DNA of 64,000 nucleotides. It comes from Salinibacterium sp. M195 (GTDB lineage: Bacteria > Actinomycetota > Actinomycetes > Actinomycetales > Microbacteriaceae). Shown here piece after piece: positions 35,213-44,472 of the stretch. A program made the translations under genes and the position numbers. The number at the start of each line of letters is the position of its first letter. Position 1 is the stretch's first letter. The stretch spans positions 1,612,001-1,676,000 of the forward strand of contig NZ_CP040814.1 of NCBI RefSeq assembly GCF_019443965.1. The letters run 5' to 3'. The notes beneath the pieces were generated by a model that searched no databases, was not told the DNA's origin, and saw only the letters and a list, made by a program, of their open reading frames with translations.

Positions 35213-36922
35213 TCATCTTCTCACTCGAGGCAGGGCGGCGAGAAGTGACTGAGTGTACGGGTCGCGGGGAGCCGTGAAGATCTCCTCCGTTTCGCCGGTT
35301 TCTACGATGCGACCCTCATTGATGACCGCCACCCTGTCGCTCATGTGGCGAATCACCCCGAGGTCGTGAGAGATAAAGAGGTAGCTGAGGTGCAGGTGAC
35401 GCTGCAGCTCGTCGAGCAGATTCAGTACCCGAGCTTGAGTGGAAACATCCAGAGACGACACCGGCTCGTCGCACAGAATAGTCTCGGGCCCCGGCGCGAG
35501 TGCGCGAGCAATCGCCACCCGTTGACGCTGGCCTCCCGAGAGGTGAAGCGGGCGTCGGTTCTTGAGCGATTGCGGTAGGTCAACGGCGTCGAGGAGCTCG
35601 GCGGTCGTTGTCAGTGACTGACGAGTCCCGGATGCCCCGACGCTGAGAGCGTCGGCGAGGATGCGCTCGACGCTCAACCGCGGATCGAACGAGCTCAACG
35701 CATCCTGATAAATCGCGCCGAGCGTGTGGCGAAGCGGACGGCGTTCGCGGGCATTCAGCGAACCCCACTCGCTGCCGTTCAGCAGCACGTCTCCGCTGTC
35801 GGCGGACTCTAGACCCAGAGCGATGCGCGCGATGGTGGTCTTGCCCGAGCCCGATTGGCCAACCAACCCCAGCGTCGTCCCTGCGGCGAGGGTGAGAGAC
35901 ACCGCATCGAGAGCGTGAATCGCCGCGCCGTGAGGTGTGGGATACCGCTTCGAGACCGAGCGGAGCTCGAGTGCCGGTGGCCGCGGGGAATCGGCGCTCG
36001 CGGAGGATTGAGTGGTGGGAGCTGTGGGAGCTGTGGGTGCGGTGGGGGCCGTGCGGGTGCCGATACGCGCGTCGGTGCGTGCATCGACATCGACGGCTGT
36101 GGCGGCATCCGCGGGCAGCGTCAGTAGAACTCCGCGCGGCACATCGACAGGAATGGCCGCGAGCAGTTGCTGGGTCGGCAGCGCGGCTGGCGCGCGGAGT
36201 ACCGCCTGCGTCTCGCCGGTTTCGACGAGCCGGCCCTCGCTCATCACGGCAACACGATCGGCAATGCGAGTGACCACAGCCAAATCGTGGGTGATGAGGA
36301 TCATCGCGGTTCCGCTGTTTCGTAGCGACGACAGCAACTCGAGCACGCGGGCTTGCACCGTGACATCGAGTGCAGTGGTGGGCTCATCGGCAATGATCAG
36401 GGCGGGTCCAGCCGCGATTCCGGCGGCGATGAGCGCACGCTGACGCAGTCCGCCCGAGAGTTCGCCTGAGCGCTGTCTGGCACGCAAGGCAGGGTCCGGA
36501 ATGCCCACGGCCTCCAACAGCTCAAGCACGCGCGCCTGACGTTCTCGCTGGTTGAGGCTCGTATGCAGCCGCAGCACATCATCAATCTCACGCCCGACCG
36601 GGCGCAGCGGGTCGAGCGATACGAGCGCATCCTGCAACACCAGCCCAATGGATGCTCCGCGAATGCTCCGCCACCGTCGAGCACCGGGTGCCGGAAGGCT
36701 TTCTCCCGCCAAACTCAGCTCGTCGAAGCTCACGCGGGCACCGGCAGGCGCGAGCCCGAGCAGGGAACGGGCCGTGACGCTCTTGCCTGATCCCGATTCG
36801 CCGACAATGGCGAGGCATTCGCCGGCGGAAACCTCGAAGCTAATGCCGTCGACGGCGGGGCGGGCACTGCGGTCAAAGTGAACGCTGAGGTTGCTGACGC
36901 GCAGCAGTGGGGAGCCGGTCAT
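35213..36922 (-). CDS. Fused peptide-type ABC importer ATPase (DppD-DppF fusion)
   Basis: The 569-residue protein contains two complete ABC domains that energise peptide, nickel or related import. Domain 1 has Walker A GESGSGKS (41-48), signature LSGGLRQR and Walker B ALIIADEPT. Domain 2 has Walker A GQSGSGKT, signature LSGGQRQR and Walker B TILCDEPV. The two are joined by a linker containing a Thr-Ala-Pro repeat (four units, encoded near 36010-36055). The ATG overlaps the oppC stop as ATGA, which fixes the start. The cargo is set by the binding protein and is unknown. Confidence 0.93.
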   Translation of the reverse strand: MTGSPLLRVSNLSVHFDRSARPAVDGISFEVSAGECLAIVGESGSGKSVTARSLLGLAPAGARVSFDELSLAGESLPAPGARRWRSIRGASIGLVLQDALVSLDPLRPVGREIDDVLRLHTSLNQRERQARVLELLEAVGIPDPALRARQRSGELSGGLRQRALIAAGIAAGPALIIADEPTTALDVTVQARVLELLSSLRNSGTAMILITHDLAVVTRIADRVAVMSEGRLVETGETQAVLRAPAALPTQQLLAAIPVDVPRGVLLTLPADAATAVDVDARTDARIGTRTAPTAPTAPTAPTTQSSASADSPRPPALELRSVSKRYPTPHGAAIHALDAVSLTLAAGTTLGLVGQSGSGKTTIARIALGLESADSGDVLLNGSEWGSLNARERRPLRHTLGAIYQDALSSFDPRLSVERILADALSVGASGTRQSLTTTAELLDAVDLPQSLKNRRPLHLSGGQRQRVAIARALAPGPETILCDEPVSSLDVSTQARVLNLLDELQRHLHLSYLFISHDLGVIRHMSDRVAVINEGRIVETGETEEIFTAPRDPYTQSLLAALPRVRR

Positions 36923-37800
36923 CCGTTGGCCTCCTGACGTGCACGGGCATTGAGCGCACGACCGAGCACCGTGAACGACGCTGCGGTGGCGACGATAGCG
37001 AGGCCAGGGAAGACCGTGAGCCACCACGCCACATCAATGTAGGTGCGGCCGCTTGAAAGCATTGCGCCCCATTCGGCGGCGGGTGGAGCGACGCCGAGTC
37101 CGAGGAAGCCAAGCGAGGATGCCCACACGATGGCTTGGCCAACACCGAGCGTGCCGAGCACAAAGATGGGGGAGAGTGCGCCGGGCAGGATGTGCTGCCA
37201 CACGATGCGGGCTCGCGAATGGCCGAGAACGGTCGCGGCTTCAACATATTGGGCGCTACGAACGCTGCGAAGTTGGCTGCGGATGATGCGGGCGTAGCCT
37301 GGCGCGGTCGATAAGCCAACCGCCACCGTCGAGGTGATCACGCCTGGCCCAGTGATTGCGATAAAGACGAGTGCGAGCAGCAGGCCGGGTAGCGCAAACA
37401 TGACCTCGACGATGCGGGTGCTCACGAAGTCGCCGAGCCTGCTGCCGAGGCCGCCGAGCAATCCGAGAACGAGGGCGAGACCAAGCCCGACCACCGTGGC
37501 GGCGACACCGATGAGCAGGGAGTTGCCGGCTCCGAAGACGACGCGAGTGTACACATCGCGACCAGACTCGTCGGTGCCGAAGAAGTGGGCAGCCGATGGT
37601 GACCGGAACGCTTCGGCGGGGGCGACCGCATCCGGGTTAGCAGTCGTGATGAGCTGTGGTGCGAGTGCTGCCGTCAGGATGAGCGCGAGCACCGCTAGAG
37701 CGATCACGACACCAAGATTGCCGAGCAAACGTCGACTGCCCCGGATGCCGGGAGCGCGCCGCGCAGGCTGTGAGAGTCGGCCAGCCAAGATTTCGGTCAT
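36919..37800 (-). CDS. ABC importer permease (OppC/DppC type)
   Basis: The 293-residue inner-membrane permease has an N-terminal helix followed by a periplasmic-type segment with the DESGRDVYTRVVFGA motif. The binding-protein-dependent transport domain has about five more helices, with the EAA loop (EAATVLGHSRARIVWQHILPG). ATG 37800 overlaps the oppB stop by four bases. It forms a heterodimer with the OppB-type permease. Confidence 0.93.
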   Translation of the reverse strand: MTEILAGRLSQPARRAPGIRGSRRLLGNLGVVIALAVLALILTAALAPQLITTANPDAVAPAEAFRSPSAAHFFGTDESGRDVYTRVVFGAGNSLLIGVAATVVGLGLALVLGLLGGLGSRLGDFVSTRIVEVMFALPGLLLALVFIAITGPGVITSTVAVGLSTAPGYARIIRSQLRSVRSAQYVEAATVLGHSRARIVWQHILPGALSPIFVLGTLGVGQAIVWASSLGFLGLGVAPPAAEWGAMLSSGRTYIDVAWWLTVFPGLAIVATAASFTVLGRALNARARQEANG

Positions 37801-38795
37801 CGTGCTGCCACCTCCGTTACGCGAGGGTCGACGATGCGGTCGACGACATCCGTGGCGATCGTGACGATGATGAAGGTCAGTGCCGACAGGAGGGCGACGG
37901 CGGTGACGACGGGGATGTCGCGGATCGTGACGGCGTTCAGGAGGGTTCTGCCAAGACCAGGCCGCGCGAAGATCGTCTCGACGACAACGGCACCGCTCAG
38001 GAGTGAGCCAAAGGCCCAGCCCGAGAGGGAGATGCCGGGCAGCGCCGCGTGACGCAGCACGTGACGAAGCCGCACACCCCATTCGCTCTCGCCCCGGGCG
38101 CGGGCCGAAAGAACGAAGGGCTGTTCGTAGGCGTTGGCTAAGGACTCGCGCATCACTTGGCCGAGGAAGCCGGTCAGGGGCAGCGCAAGGGTGAGCACCG
38201 GCAGAACAAGGCCAAGCGGACCCGGGACACTAATCGGTGGGAGCCAGTGGAGCGTATTGCTCAGCAAAATGATGAGAAGTGAGGCCAACCAGAAATGGGG
38301 AACGGCAGCGGCCAGCAGCTCGAGCCCCGAGCCCAGCGCACGTGCAACGCGACCGCGACCACTCGTGGCCAGGGTGAGAGCAAGAGCGCCAAGCCAGGCC
38401 GCTACGAGGGAGGCAAGCGTGAGCACGAGCGTCGACCACAGTTGCGTCAGCACATAGGGAGCCACCGCCACCTTGAGCGCGTAGGACGTACCAAAGTCGG
38501 CGACGGCGAGCTTGCCCATCGCCAGAAAATACTGAACGATCAGCGGCTGGTCGAGACCATAGTCGGCACGAATCTGGGCAACAGCTTCGGCGGACGCTTG
38601 AGAGCCGGGCCCGCCCAGAATCGCATCCACTGGATCGCCCGGAATGAGACGCAGAGCAAAGAAAATGACTGTCGCGACAGCCCACAGCACAAACACCCCG
38701 CCACCCACGCGGCGCGCGATCCACCCCAGCGAGCGCAATCGCGTCGCTGGGGTGGAGACACTCGCTGGTGCGGGAGTGTCAGTCGAAACCGTCAC
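37797..38795 (-). CDS. ABC importer permease (OppB/DppB type)
   Basis: The 332-residue permease has an N-terminal helix (about 28-48), LRLIPGDPVDAILG, a long extracytoplasmic loop and five further helices. The EAA loop is SARARGESEWGVRLRHVLRHAALPG. The N-terminal 25 residues are Thr/Pro/Ala-rich. A GTG start with an AAGGAA site ten bases upstream is used. It follows oppA after 96 bases that contain three GTTGNNCAAC palindromes. Confidence 0.92.
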   Translation of the reverse strand: MTVSTDTPAPASVSTPATRLRSLGWIARRVGGGVFVLWAVATVIFFALRLIPGDPVDAILGGPGSQASAEAVAQIRADYGLDQPLIVQYFLAMGKLAVADFGTSYALKVAVAPYVLTQLWSTLVLTLASLVAAWLGALALTLATSGRGRVARALGSGLELLAAAVPHFWLASLLIILLSNTLHWLPPISVPGPLGLVLPVLTLALPLTGFLGQVMRESLANAYEQPFVLSARARGESEWGVRLRHVLRHAALPGISLSGWAFGSLLSGAVVVETIFARPGLGRTLLNAVTIRDIPVVTAVALLSALTFIIVTIATDVVDRIVDPRVTEVAAR

Positions 38796-38868
38796 AGACT
38801 ATGTTCCTTGATGCTCGGGGAAGAAGTGCTTCGGGTGAACTAGCGGCTCACCCTCGTCATCGAACCTA

Positions 38869-38904
38869 GTTGCTCAACTCAGTTGTTCAACTCAGTTGGT
38901 CAAC
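38869..38904. repeat. Three GTTGNNCAAC palindromes at a 13-bp period
   Basis: GTTGCTCAAC, GTTGTTCAAC and GTTGGTCAAC stand at 38869, 38882 and 38895, separated by TCA. The last lies over the oppA stop codon. They could be TetR operator half-turn sites, an mRNA structure or expanded repeats. Confidence 0.85.
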
Positions 38905-40526
38905 CACGCGTCATAGAACGTCGGCGCTGCAACAGGAGGCAACGCCCGGAAGCCCTCGACGCTCGTGCTGTAGAGGTAGTGGTTCTGCTGGTCATACAGG
39001 GGCAGAACATAGAAACCGTCAACAATGATCCGCTGAGCCTCGGCATACAGCTCTTGACGCTCGCTGGCATCCGAGGTCTCGCTTGCCGTGGTGAGAATGG
39101 CATCGAGGGCAGGATCGCTCAGCTGGGCCAAGTTCGCGTAGTACCCGCTCGGCGCCGGAATGATCGAGTCTGAGTGGTACAGGATGCGCAACACGTCAGC
39201 GCCGACCTTGGTGTACGGGGCGCTCACCACGTTGTACTCGTTCGTGAACAGGGCGCCGTACCAAGAAGACAAATCTGTCGGTTGCAGGGTGACCTCAAAG
39301 CCCACATCTTTGGCGGAGGCCTGAATCTGCTCAAACAGTGACTGCTCAGCGGGGATCGACTGGTTCGTGCTGATGGGGAACGTGAGGCTCAGGCGCTCGC
39401 CGTCTTTAGTGCGGTACCCGTCGGAGTCGATCGTGTTCCAGCCGGCTTCGTCGAGCAGGGTTTTGGCTGCCTCCGGGTCGGTCGTGAACACGTCTGGCGT
39501 CGATATGCCTGCTGGCTCAACGCTCGAGAGCACTGAGTAGGAACGCTCGGCCGTGCCGAAGAACAGGCTCTCGACTCCGGGGTTCACATCCACTGAGCGG
39601 ATGAAGGCTTCGCGCACCCGGATGTCGTCGAACGGTGCTTTGCCCGAGTTCAGCTCGATGCGGTTGGCGGCGCCGGGCCGCGGCGCATCGAGTTCTTCAA
39701 TGGTTGCCACGTCGGCGGCCGACGAGATGTTGTTGGGCTGCGCGTTGTCGATGACGTCAACATCGCCCGACTGGAGGGCGGCATAACGGGTGGCCGCATC
39801 CGGAATGAAACGCCACTCGATCGAGTCGAGCAGTGCCGGGCCGGTGCGCCCTGCATCGTCAGGAGCCGAGTTGTAATCCTCGTTGCGCTCGAGGGTGATC
39901 GATTGTTGCTTGACCCAGTCGGTGACCACGAACGGGCCGGTGCCGACGGGGTTCTCGCAGTTGACCGCTTGTTCGCGCTCGAGTGCTGTGGGCGATTGGA
40001 TGCTCACCCAGGGCTGAGAGAACGACTCGAGGAGAGCGCTATCTGGTGCTGACAGGGTGAAACGTACCTGGTCGGCGGCGACGGCGTCGATGCCCTCAAT
40101 CTTGCCTACGGCGAGGTATCCCGTCGATGAGGCGGTCTCGGGGTCCTTCAAGTGCTCGATGTTTGCTTTCACGGCTTCGGCATCAAACGGGGTGCCGTCG
40201 GTGAAGTTCACGTCATCGCGCAGGGTGAAGTCCCACGTGAGTCCATCTGGGCTCTCGGTCCAGTCGGTCGCGAGCCACGGAATGATCTCGCCGTCGCTGT
40301 TTTTGGAGACGAGGGATTCGAGGTACTGGGTACTGATGAGTGCTTGGGGGTAGTTGCCGCCGACGTGGGGGTCGAGGCATCCGGGCTCAGCGTCACCGGT
40401 GGCATACACGAGGGTGCCGCCCGCTACAGGATCACCGGCGGGTTCGGTTGCTGCCGTGCATCCGGCAAGCAAAGCCGCGCTGGCCACAACGGAGAGGGAA
40501 AGGAGGAGGGTGCGGGGCGCGCTCAA
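38892..40526 (-). CDS. Peptide-type ABC transporter substrate-binding lipoprotein
   Basis: The 544-residue SBP_bac_5 family protein captures the imported substrate outside the membrane. A lipoprotein signal peptide ends in LLAGC, followed by the SBP_5 fold with GGTLVYATGDAEPGCLDPH, the GLTWDFTLRDDVNFTDGTPFDA signature (split) and the NPVGTGPF motif. A TTG start at 40526 is chosen because AAGGA lies five bases upstream; a TTG at 40574 would add 16 residues before a normal signal peptide. First gene of the importer operon. Confidence 0.92.
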   Translation of the reverse strand: MSAPRTLLLSLSVVASAALLAGCTAATEPAGDPVAGGTLVYATGDAEPGCLDPHVGGNYPQALISTQYLESLVSKNSDGEIIPWLATDWTESPDGLTWDFTLRDDVNFTDGTPFDAEAVKANIEHLKDPETASSTGYLAVGKIEGIDAVAADQVRFTLSAPDSALLESFSQPWVSIQSPTALEREQAVNCENPVGTGPFVVTDWVKQQSITLERNEDYNSAPDDAGRTGPALLDSIEWRFIPDAATRYAALQSGDVDVIDNAQPNNISSAADVATIEELDAPRPGAANRIELNSGKAPFDDIRVREAFIRSVDVNPGVESLFFGTAERSYSVLSSVEPAGISTPDVFTTDPEAAKTLLDEAGWNTIDSDGYRTKDGERLSLTFPISTNQSIPAEQSLFEQIQASAKDVGFEVTLQPTDLSSWYGALFTNEYNVVSAPYTKVGADVLRILYHSDSIIPAPSGYYANLAQLSDPALDAILTTASETSDASERQELYAEAQRIIVDGFYVLPLYDQQNHYLYSTSVEGFRALPPVAAPTFYDAWLTN

Positions 40527-40569
40527 TGGGGTCCTTTTGAGTGGAGGGAGGGTGCTCGGGTGCGAGCCA

Positions 40570-40610
40570 CTCAATTATTGTTGAACTCAGTACATTAAGT
40601 CCAACTGGAC
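40570..40610 (-). promoter_or_regulatory. Probable oppA promoter/operator region
   Basis: A perfect palindrome GTCCAACTGGAC (40599-40610) and an imperfect GTTGAACTC/AAGTCCAAC repeat lie over a possible minus-strand promoter (TTGGAC, then an AATAAT-like box). The location suits TetR repression. Confidence 0.4.
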
Positions 40611-40613
40611 AAA

Positions 40614-40652
40614 AAACCGGGCCGGTCCGCGTGAGCGAAACCGACCCGGTTT
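40614..40652 (-). terminator. bioY terminator
   Basis: A 13-base near-perfect stem (AAACCGGG-CCGGT pairing) is followed on the minus strand by a run of T, giving a typical intrinsic terminator 21 bases after bioY. Confidence 0.85.
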
Positions 40653-40673
40653 AGTGAGCAAAAAGCGCGAGTG

Positions 40674-41273
40674 CTAGTCCTGCTTGCGCGAGAACTTGGT
40701 GGCGAGCTTCCACGTGGTGGGGATCACCGCAGCAGCGATTCCGGCCTTGATGAGTCCCCCAATGATGAAGGGGTAGAGGCCCCAAGCAAGAACTTGCTCA
40801 AGGGTGCCGCCCGTAGCGATTGCCAACCAGGTCAGGCCGAACGCGAACGTCACAACCGTGCCGCCAAGGAAGGAGAGGGCTGCGCCAAGGAACTTCTTGT
40901 CCCAGTCACGCTGAGCCAGCCATCCGGTGAAGCCGGCAGCAAAGATGAAGCCGATGATGTAGCCGCCGGTGGTGCCAGCAATGACGCCGAATCCCGACGA
41001 AGCCTCGCTAAACACGGGCAGCCCGACAATGCCGAGAAGCGCGTAGAGCAGCATCGAGATCGCGCCGCGGGTTGCGCCGAGTGACGCACCAACAAGAAGA
41101 ACGGCAAGCGTTTGGCCGGTGATCGGCACAGGATAGAGCGGCACGACAACCTGGGCCATCACGGCGGTGAGCGCAGCGCCGGCGCTAACCAGAGCAATGT
41201 CAGTCGCGAGGCTGCGAGAAAAGACGGTGTCGGCAAGCGTGGGGCGGCCGAGGGTCAAAGTGAGAGTCGACAC
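40674..41273 (-). CDS. bioY: BioY biotin transporter, substrate-binding S component
   Basis: The 199-residue membrane protein is the biotin-specific S component of an energy-coupling factor importer. About six hydrophobic segments are present, with the BioY motifs VPITGQTLAVLL, GARRG-like GATRGAISMLLY, GLPVF and GGTTGY-like AGTTGGYIIGF. GTG 41273 follows AAGGAGCG. No bioM or bioN gene is adjacent, so it would work alone or with a shared ECF module. It ends with a strong terminator. Confidence 0.93.
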   Translation of the reverse strand: MSTLTLTLGRPTLADTVFSRSLATDIALVSAGAALTAVMAQVVVPLYPVPITGQTLAVLLVGASLGATRGAISMLLYALLGIVGLPVFSEASSGFGVIAGTTGGYIIGFIFAAGFTGWLAQRDWDKKFLGAALSFLGGTVVTFAFGLTWLAIATGGTLEQVLAWGLYPFIIGGLIKAGIAAAVIPTTWKLATKFSRKQD

Positions 41274-41425
41274 GCGACGCTCCTTTCCTTTGTCAGCGAA
41301 CTGTAGAGAGACCTGCCTGAATAGGCCGGTGCCTGAATAACCCTAGTCATAGTTAGCGCGAACGTGCGCGTGTGTCCGACCAACAAACCCGCTCAGAGTT
41401 GTTGGATGCATAACAATCGCGCTTC

Positions 41426-42637
41426 TCACGCCGCGGGAGCGGATGGAGCCGTGGGCTTTCCTGCGTCTGCCGTAACAGGAGGTGCCAAGAACAGCGTGCC
41501 GTGGATGACGCTCCCGTTGAAAGTGCGCACAGCGACGAGCACCCACGCTCCAACAAGAGCGACAAAGCTCAAGAGCGCCATCACTTCGAGCACCGCGGAA
41601 CCGGTGGCAAAGGCGAGAACGCTGAGCGCCACGACCATGTTGCCGACAGGGAAAGTGAACGACCACCACGTGAGGCTGAACGGCAAGCCTCTTCTGGCTG
41701 TGTGCACGGTCATCGCTATCGCGAGCGCAGTCCACAAAAGTGCGAACCCGAGAGTGGGGATGCCGTAGATAATCCCGGCAAAGCCCAAGAATTCGGCTAG
41801 ATCGGCTGACACAGCGACTGGGGCGACCGCTCCGAGCACAATTGCCGCCGTAATGGACTGGGCGAGCGGGCCAAGCACAATCCAGAGAGTTGGCACCGCG
41901 GCCGAGTTGCCGATGTTGTGTCGTGCTAGCCGACCCCAGATCAGCGGAAGGATCACCGCGGTAGCGATCATGCTGAGCCCGAACATTGCGTAGCAGGCCA
42001 GAAGCATCGTCAACCGGGCCTCACCGGCGGGCAAAAACGGGATCAGCGGCGCACCGGCTGCCGCTGAGACCAGAGGAGGAACAACCGGCATCAGCCAGCC
42101 CCCGAAAGCGGACTGATCGGTGACCGAGGACGACGTGAAGGTCAAGAACGGCACAATCACGGCAGTCGCAAGCCCCAGAACGGTGCCGATCGACCACAAG
42201 ACGAGCGCGACCGTGAGCGCAGCATCCGATCCGATGATGTCGGGACCGAACAGCAACGCACCAGCGCCAATGGTCAGAATCGCCAGTGGCGGCGCACCAT
42301 AGAAGTGAACCATCACCGGATGCCGATGATGGGAGCGAGCAACCTCACGGTGGACAACCCAGTGGGCTGCGCTCGCGGCGATGAGCCCGAGGAGCAAGAC
42401 GGTCGCGACCACCCACACGACACTCGCAAACGCATGGAGTTGCGGGGCGATGAGCGGAAGCGTTGCGGCGGCGTTGGCGACAATTCCTGTCCCCATCACG
42501 GAAGCAAACCAGTTGGGGCTGATGTGGGAAACCACGAGGCGTGGATTGCTGAGCTCGCGCAAGAGTAGTCGGCGGCGCACGCGCACGATCGGCGCGCTCG
42601 TGCTCGCGTGGTGGGGGCGAGAGGTCTGGCTGCGCAT
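41426..42637 (-). CDS. TDT/TehA-SLAC1 family transporter
   Basis: The roughly 403-residue protein has ten hydrophobic segments and the family entry motif PNWFASVMGTGIVANAAATLP; members export tellurite, sulfite, C4-dicarboxylates or anions. The ATG at 42637 (MRSQTSRPHH) is chosen as the nearest start before a basic cytoplasmic N-terminus. The longer frame shows no conserved features and overlaps the divergent promoter region. Substrate cannot be assigned. It is divergent from the CPA1 antiporter across 157 bases in which I see no clear element. Confidence 0.87.
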   Translation of the reverse strand: MRSQTSRPHHASTSAPIVRVRRRLLLRELSNPRLVVSHISPNWFASVMGTGIVANAAATLPLIAPQLHAFASVVWVVATVLLLGLIAASAAHWVVHREVARSHHRHPVMVHFYGAPPLAILTIGAGALLFGPDIIGSDAALTVALVLWSIGTVLGLATAVIVPFLTFTSSSVTDQSAFGGWLMPVVPPLVSAAAGAPLIPFLPAGEARLTMLLACYAMFGLSMIATAVILPLIWGRLARHNIGNSAAVPTLWIVLGPLAQSITAAIVLGAVAPVAVSADLAEFLGFAGIIYGIPTLGFALLWTALAIAMTVHTARRGLPFSLTWWSFTFPVGNMVVALSVLAFATGSAVLEVMALLSFVALVGAWVLVAVRTFNGSVIHGTLFLAPPVTADAGKPTAPSAPAA

Positions 42638-42794
42638 GAGTCGTTTCTGGTGTGCGGATGGGCAACGTGTGTCAGCCACCCGATGCAACAGGGCGTGTTG
42701 GCGTAGCATTCCCGTAGCCTTGAGCCACCCCGGTGCCACGCAGTGTTCGCTCGGCTGCCGGGCATGCCGCGCCTAGCCCCGCAGTGGAGGAACC

Positions 42795-44048
42795 ATGACA
42801 GAGCTCGTGATCGTTGCCCTTGTGGTGTTTGCCTTTGCGATGATTTCGCGCAAGCTGGCGCTTTCTCCGGTCACGGCACCGATGGTGTTTACTGCCGCGG
42901 GCATTCTGCTTGGCATAGTGGGCGCTCAATGGTTTGAGCTTGACCTCGAGGGGGAGGTTGTCTCAATTCTGGTTGAGGCCACCCTGGTGCTGGTGCTGTT
43001 CACGGATGCCGTACGCATTGATCTGCGAGCGCTGCGTAAGCAGGTTTTGCTCCCGCTTCGCTTGCTGGGGATCGGGCTTCCGCTGACCATCGTGCTTGGT
43101 GCCGTTGCTGCGCTGGCGCTCTTCGGGGAACTTAGCTTGATCGAGGCTGCGCTCATTGCGGCCATTCTGGCGCCGACGGATGCTGCGCTTGGTCAGGCGG
43201 TCGTGAGCGATAAGCGCTTGCCGGTTCGTATCCGGCAGGCTCTCAATGTGGAGAGCGGACTCAACGACGGAATCATGGTTCCGGTGGTCACGGTTTTTCT
43301 GGCTATTGCTGCGGCCGAAACGGGCGCGGCAGGCAGCGACAGTTGGGGTGTTTTTGCCGCGCAGCAGATCGGCTTCGGGGTGCTCTTCGGCGGGGTGGTT
43401 GGAGTGCTTGGTGGCTGGCTACTCAGTCGCGCTTCGCGGGCCGGCTGGGTTGACGGCATCTATCGTCAACTCGCCACCATCGCGATTGCCGTTGCGGCGT
43501 TTGCTAGCGCCGGCGTCGTGGGCGGCAACGGCTTCATCGCAGCATTTGTTGCCGGCCTTGCGTTCAGCGCAATCGCTCGCGAGGAGTGCCAGGATGTTCA
43601 AGATTTCACCGAAGACGAGGGCGAGCTGCTGAGCTCGATCACGTTCTTGGTCTTCGGAGCAGTACTGGCGGCACCGATCCTGACATCCCTCACGTGGCAG
43701 ATCGCGCTCTATGTCGTGCTGTCGCTGACGGTGGTGCGCATGCTGCCGGTGCTCATTGCTCTCGCGTGGTCGCGCACTCGTTTCGAAACTCGATTGTTCA
43801 TTGGCTGGTTCGGGCCGAGAGGGCTGGCCTCGATTCTGTTTGCCTTGCTGGTGTTCGACGAGCTGAGTGGCTCTGTCGCCGACACGGTGTTCTCGGTAGC
43901 GGTGTGGACGATCCTCGTGAGCGTCTTTGCTCATGGTGCGACGGCAAGCCCGTGGACCGCACGACTCGCACACCGTCTGAGCTCCGCGCCGGCATCGGCA
44001 CCAGAGCTGAAGCACGTTCAGGAGATGCCCGCTCGTCGCCGCTTCTGA
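42795..44048 (+). CDS. CPA1-family sodium/proton antiporter
   Basis: The 417-residue NhaP-like membrane antiporter has about twelve hydrophobic segments and the CPA1 signatures ILAPTDAALGQAVVSD (ion-binding TDA region) and ALNVESGLNDGIMVP (with the ND pair), plus FGPRGLASILFALLV. It would exchange Na+ or K+ for protons to control pH and salt. ATG follows GGAGGAACC. The C-terminal tail is short and charged. Confidence 0.92.
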   Translation: MTELVIVALVVFAFAMISRKLALSPVTAPMVFTAAGILLGIVGAQWFELDLEGEVVSILVEATLVLVLFTDAVRIDLRALRKQVLLPLRLLGIGLPLTIVLGAVAALALFGELSLIEAALIAAILAPTDAALGQAVVSDKRLPVRIRQALNVESGLNDGIMVPVVTVFLAIAAAETGAAGSDSWGVFAAQQIGFGVLFGGVVGVLGGWLLSRASRAGWVDGIYRQLATIAIAVAAFASAGVVGGNGFIAAFVAGLAFSAIAREECQDVQDFTEDEGELLSSITFLVFGAVLAAPILTSLTWQIALYVVLSLTVVRMLPVLIALAWSRTRFETRLFIGWFGPRGLASILFALLVFDELSGSVADTVFSVAVWTILVSVFAHGATASPWTARLAHRLSSAPASAPELKHVQEMPARRRF

Positions 44049-44074
44049 TTCAGCGTGCCGTGGGACGATTCGCT

Positions 44075-44130
44075 CTAGTTCGCAATTGTGCTAATTCAAC
44101 TAGAACAACTAGGATTGTATTGTGCTAGTT
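44075..44130. promoter_or_regulatory. YtrA-gene promoter with four AACTAG/CTAGTT half-sites
   Basis: CTAGTT at 44075 and 44125 and AACTAG at 44098 and 44107 form inverted repeats around TTGTGC (44086-44091) and TAGGAT (44110-44115, spacer 18). The -10 ends six bases before the GTG. The layout suggests autorepression by the regulator it precedes. Confidence 0.65.
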
Positions 44131-44472
44131 CGAGTCGATCCCGCGTCAGAGACGCCGCTGTTCGAACAGCTTGCTACGAGCATCCGCCAATCTGTTATCG
44201 ACAAGTCAGTAACGGCAGGGGAGAGGCTCCCGAGCGCGCGCGAACTAGCCAGCTCGCTCGGCATCAACATGCACACAGTGTTGCGGGCGTATCAAGAGCT
44301 GCGTGACGAAGGATTCATCGAACTCCGCCGCGGTCGGGGAGCGATAGTTGCCGCCACCGCCCACAGCTACGACTCGCTTGCCGACGGAATTGCTTCCGTA
44401 GTGGCTGACGCTCGCACCCATAACGTTTCCCTAGCTGCACTGACCGCCCTCATCCGAGAGGAATACCAATGA
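44122..44472 (+). CDS. YtrA-type GntR regulator
   Basis: The 116-residue regulator has a winged helix typical of GntR (PLFEQLATSIRQSVIDKSVTAGERLPSARELASSLGINMHTVLRAYQELRDEGFIE, split over residues 12-67) and only a short helical tail for dimerisation, as in YtrA. Such genes usually sit before a transporter or membrane gene that they control. It overlaps the DUF1648 gene by four bases (ATGA). Leaderless GTG start. Confidence 0.92.
   Translation: MLVRVDPASETPLFEQLATSIRQSVIDKSVTAGERLPSARELASSLGINMHTVLRAYQELRDEGFIELRRGRGAIVAATAHSYDSLADGIASVVADARTHNVSLAALTALIREEYQ

Noticed and set aside
36010..36060. Short tandem repeat as a possible microsatellite or regulatory repeat
   Set aside because: It encodes the Thr-Ala-Pro linker between the two ATPase domains, so a coding explanation is sufficient.
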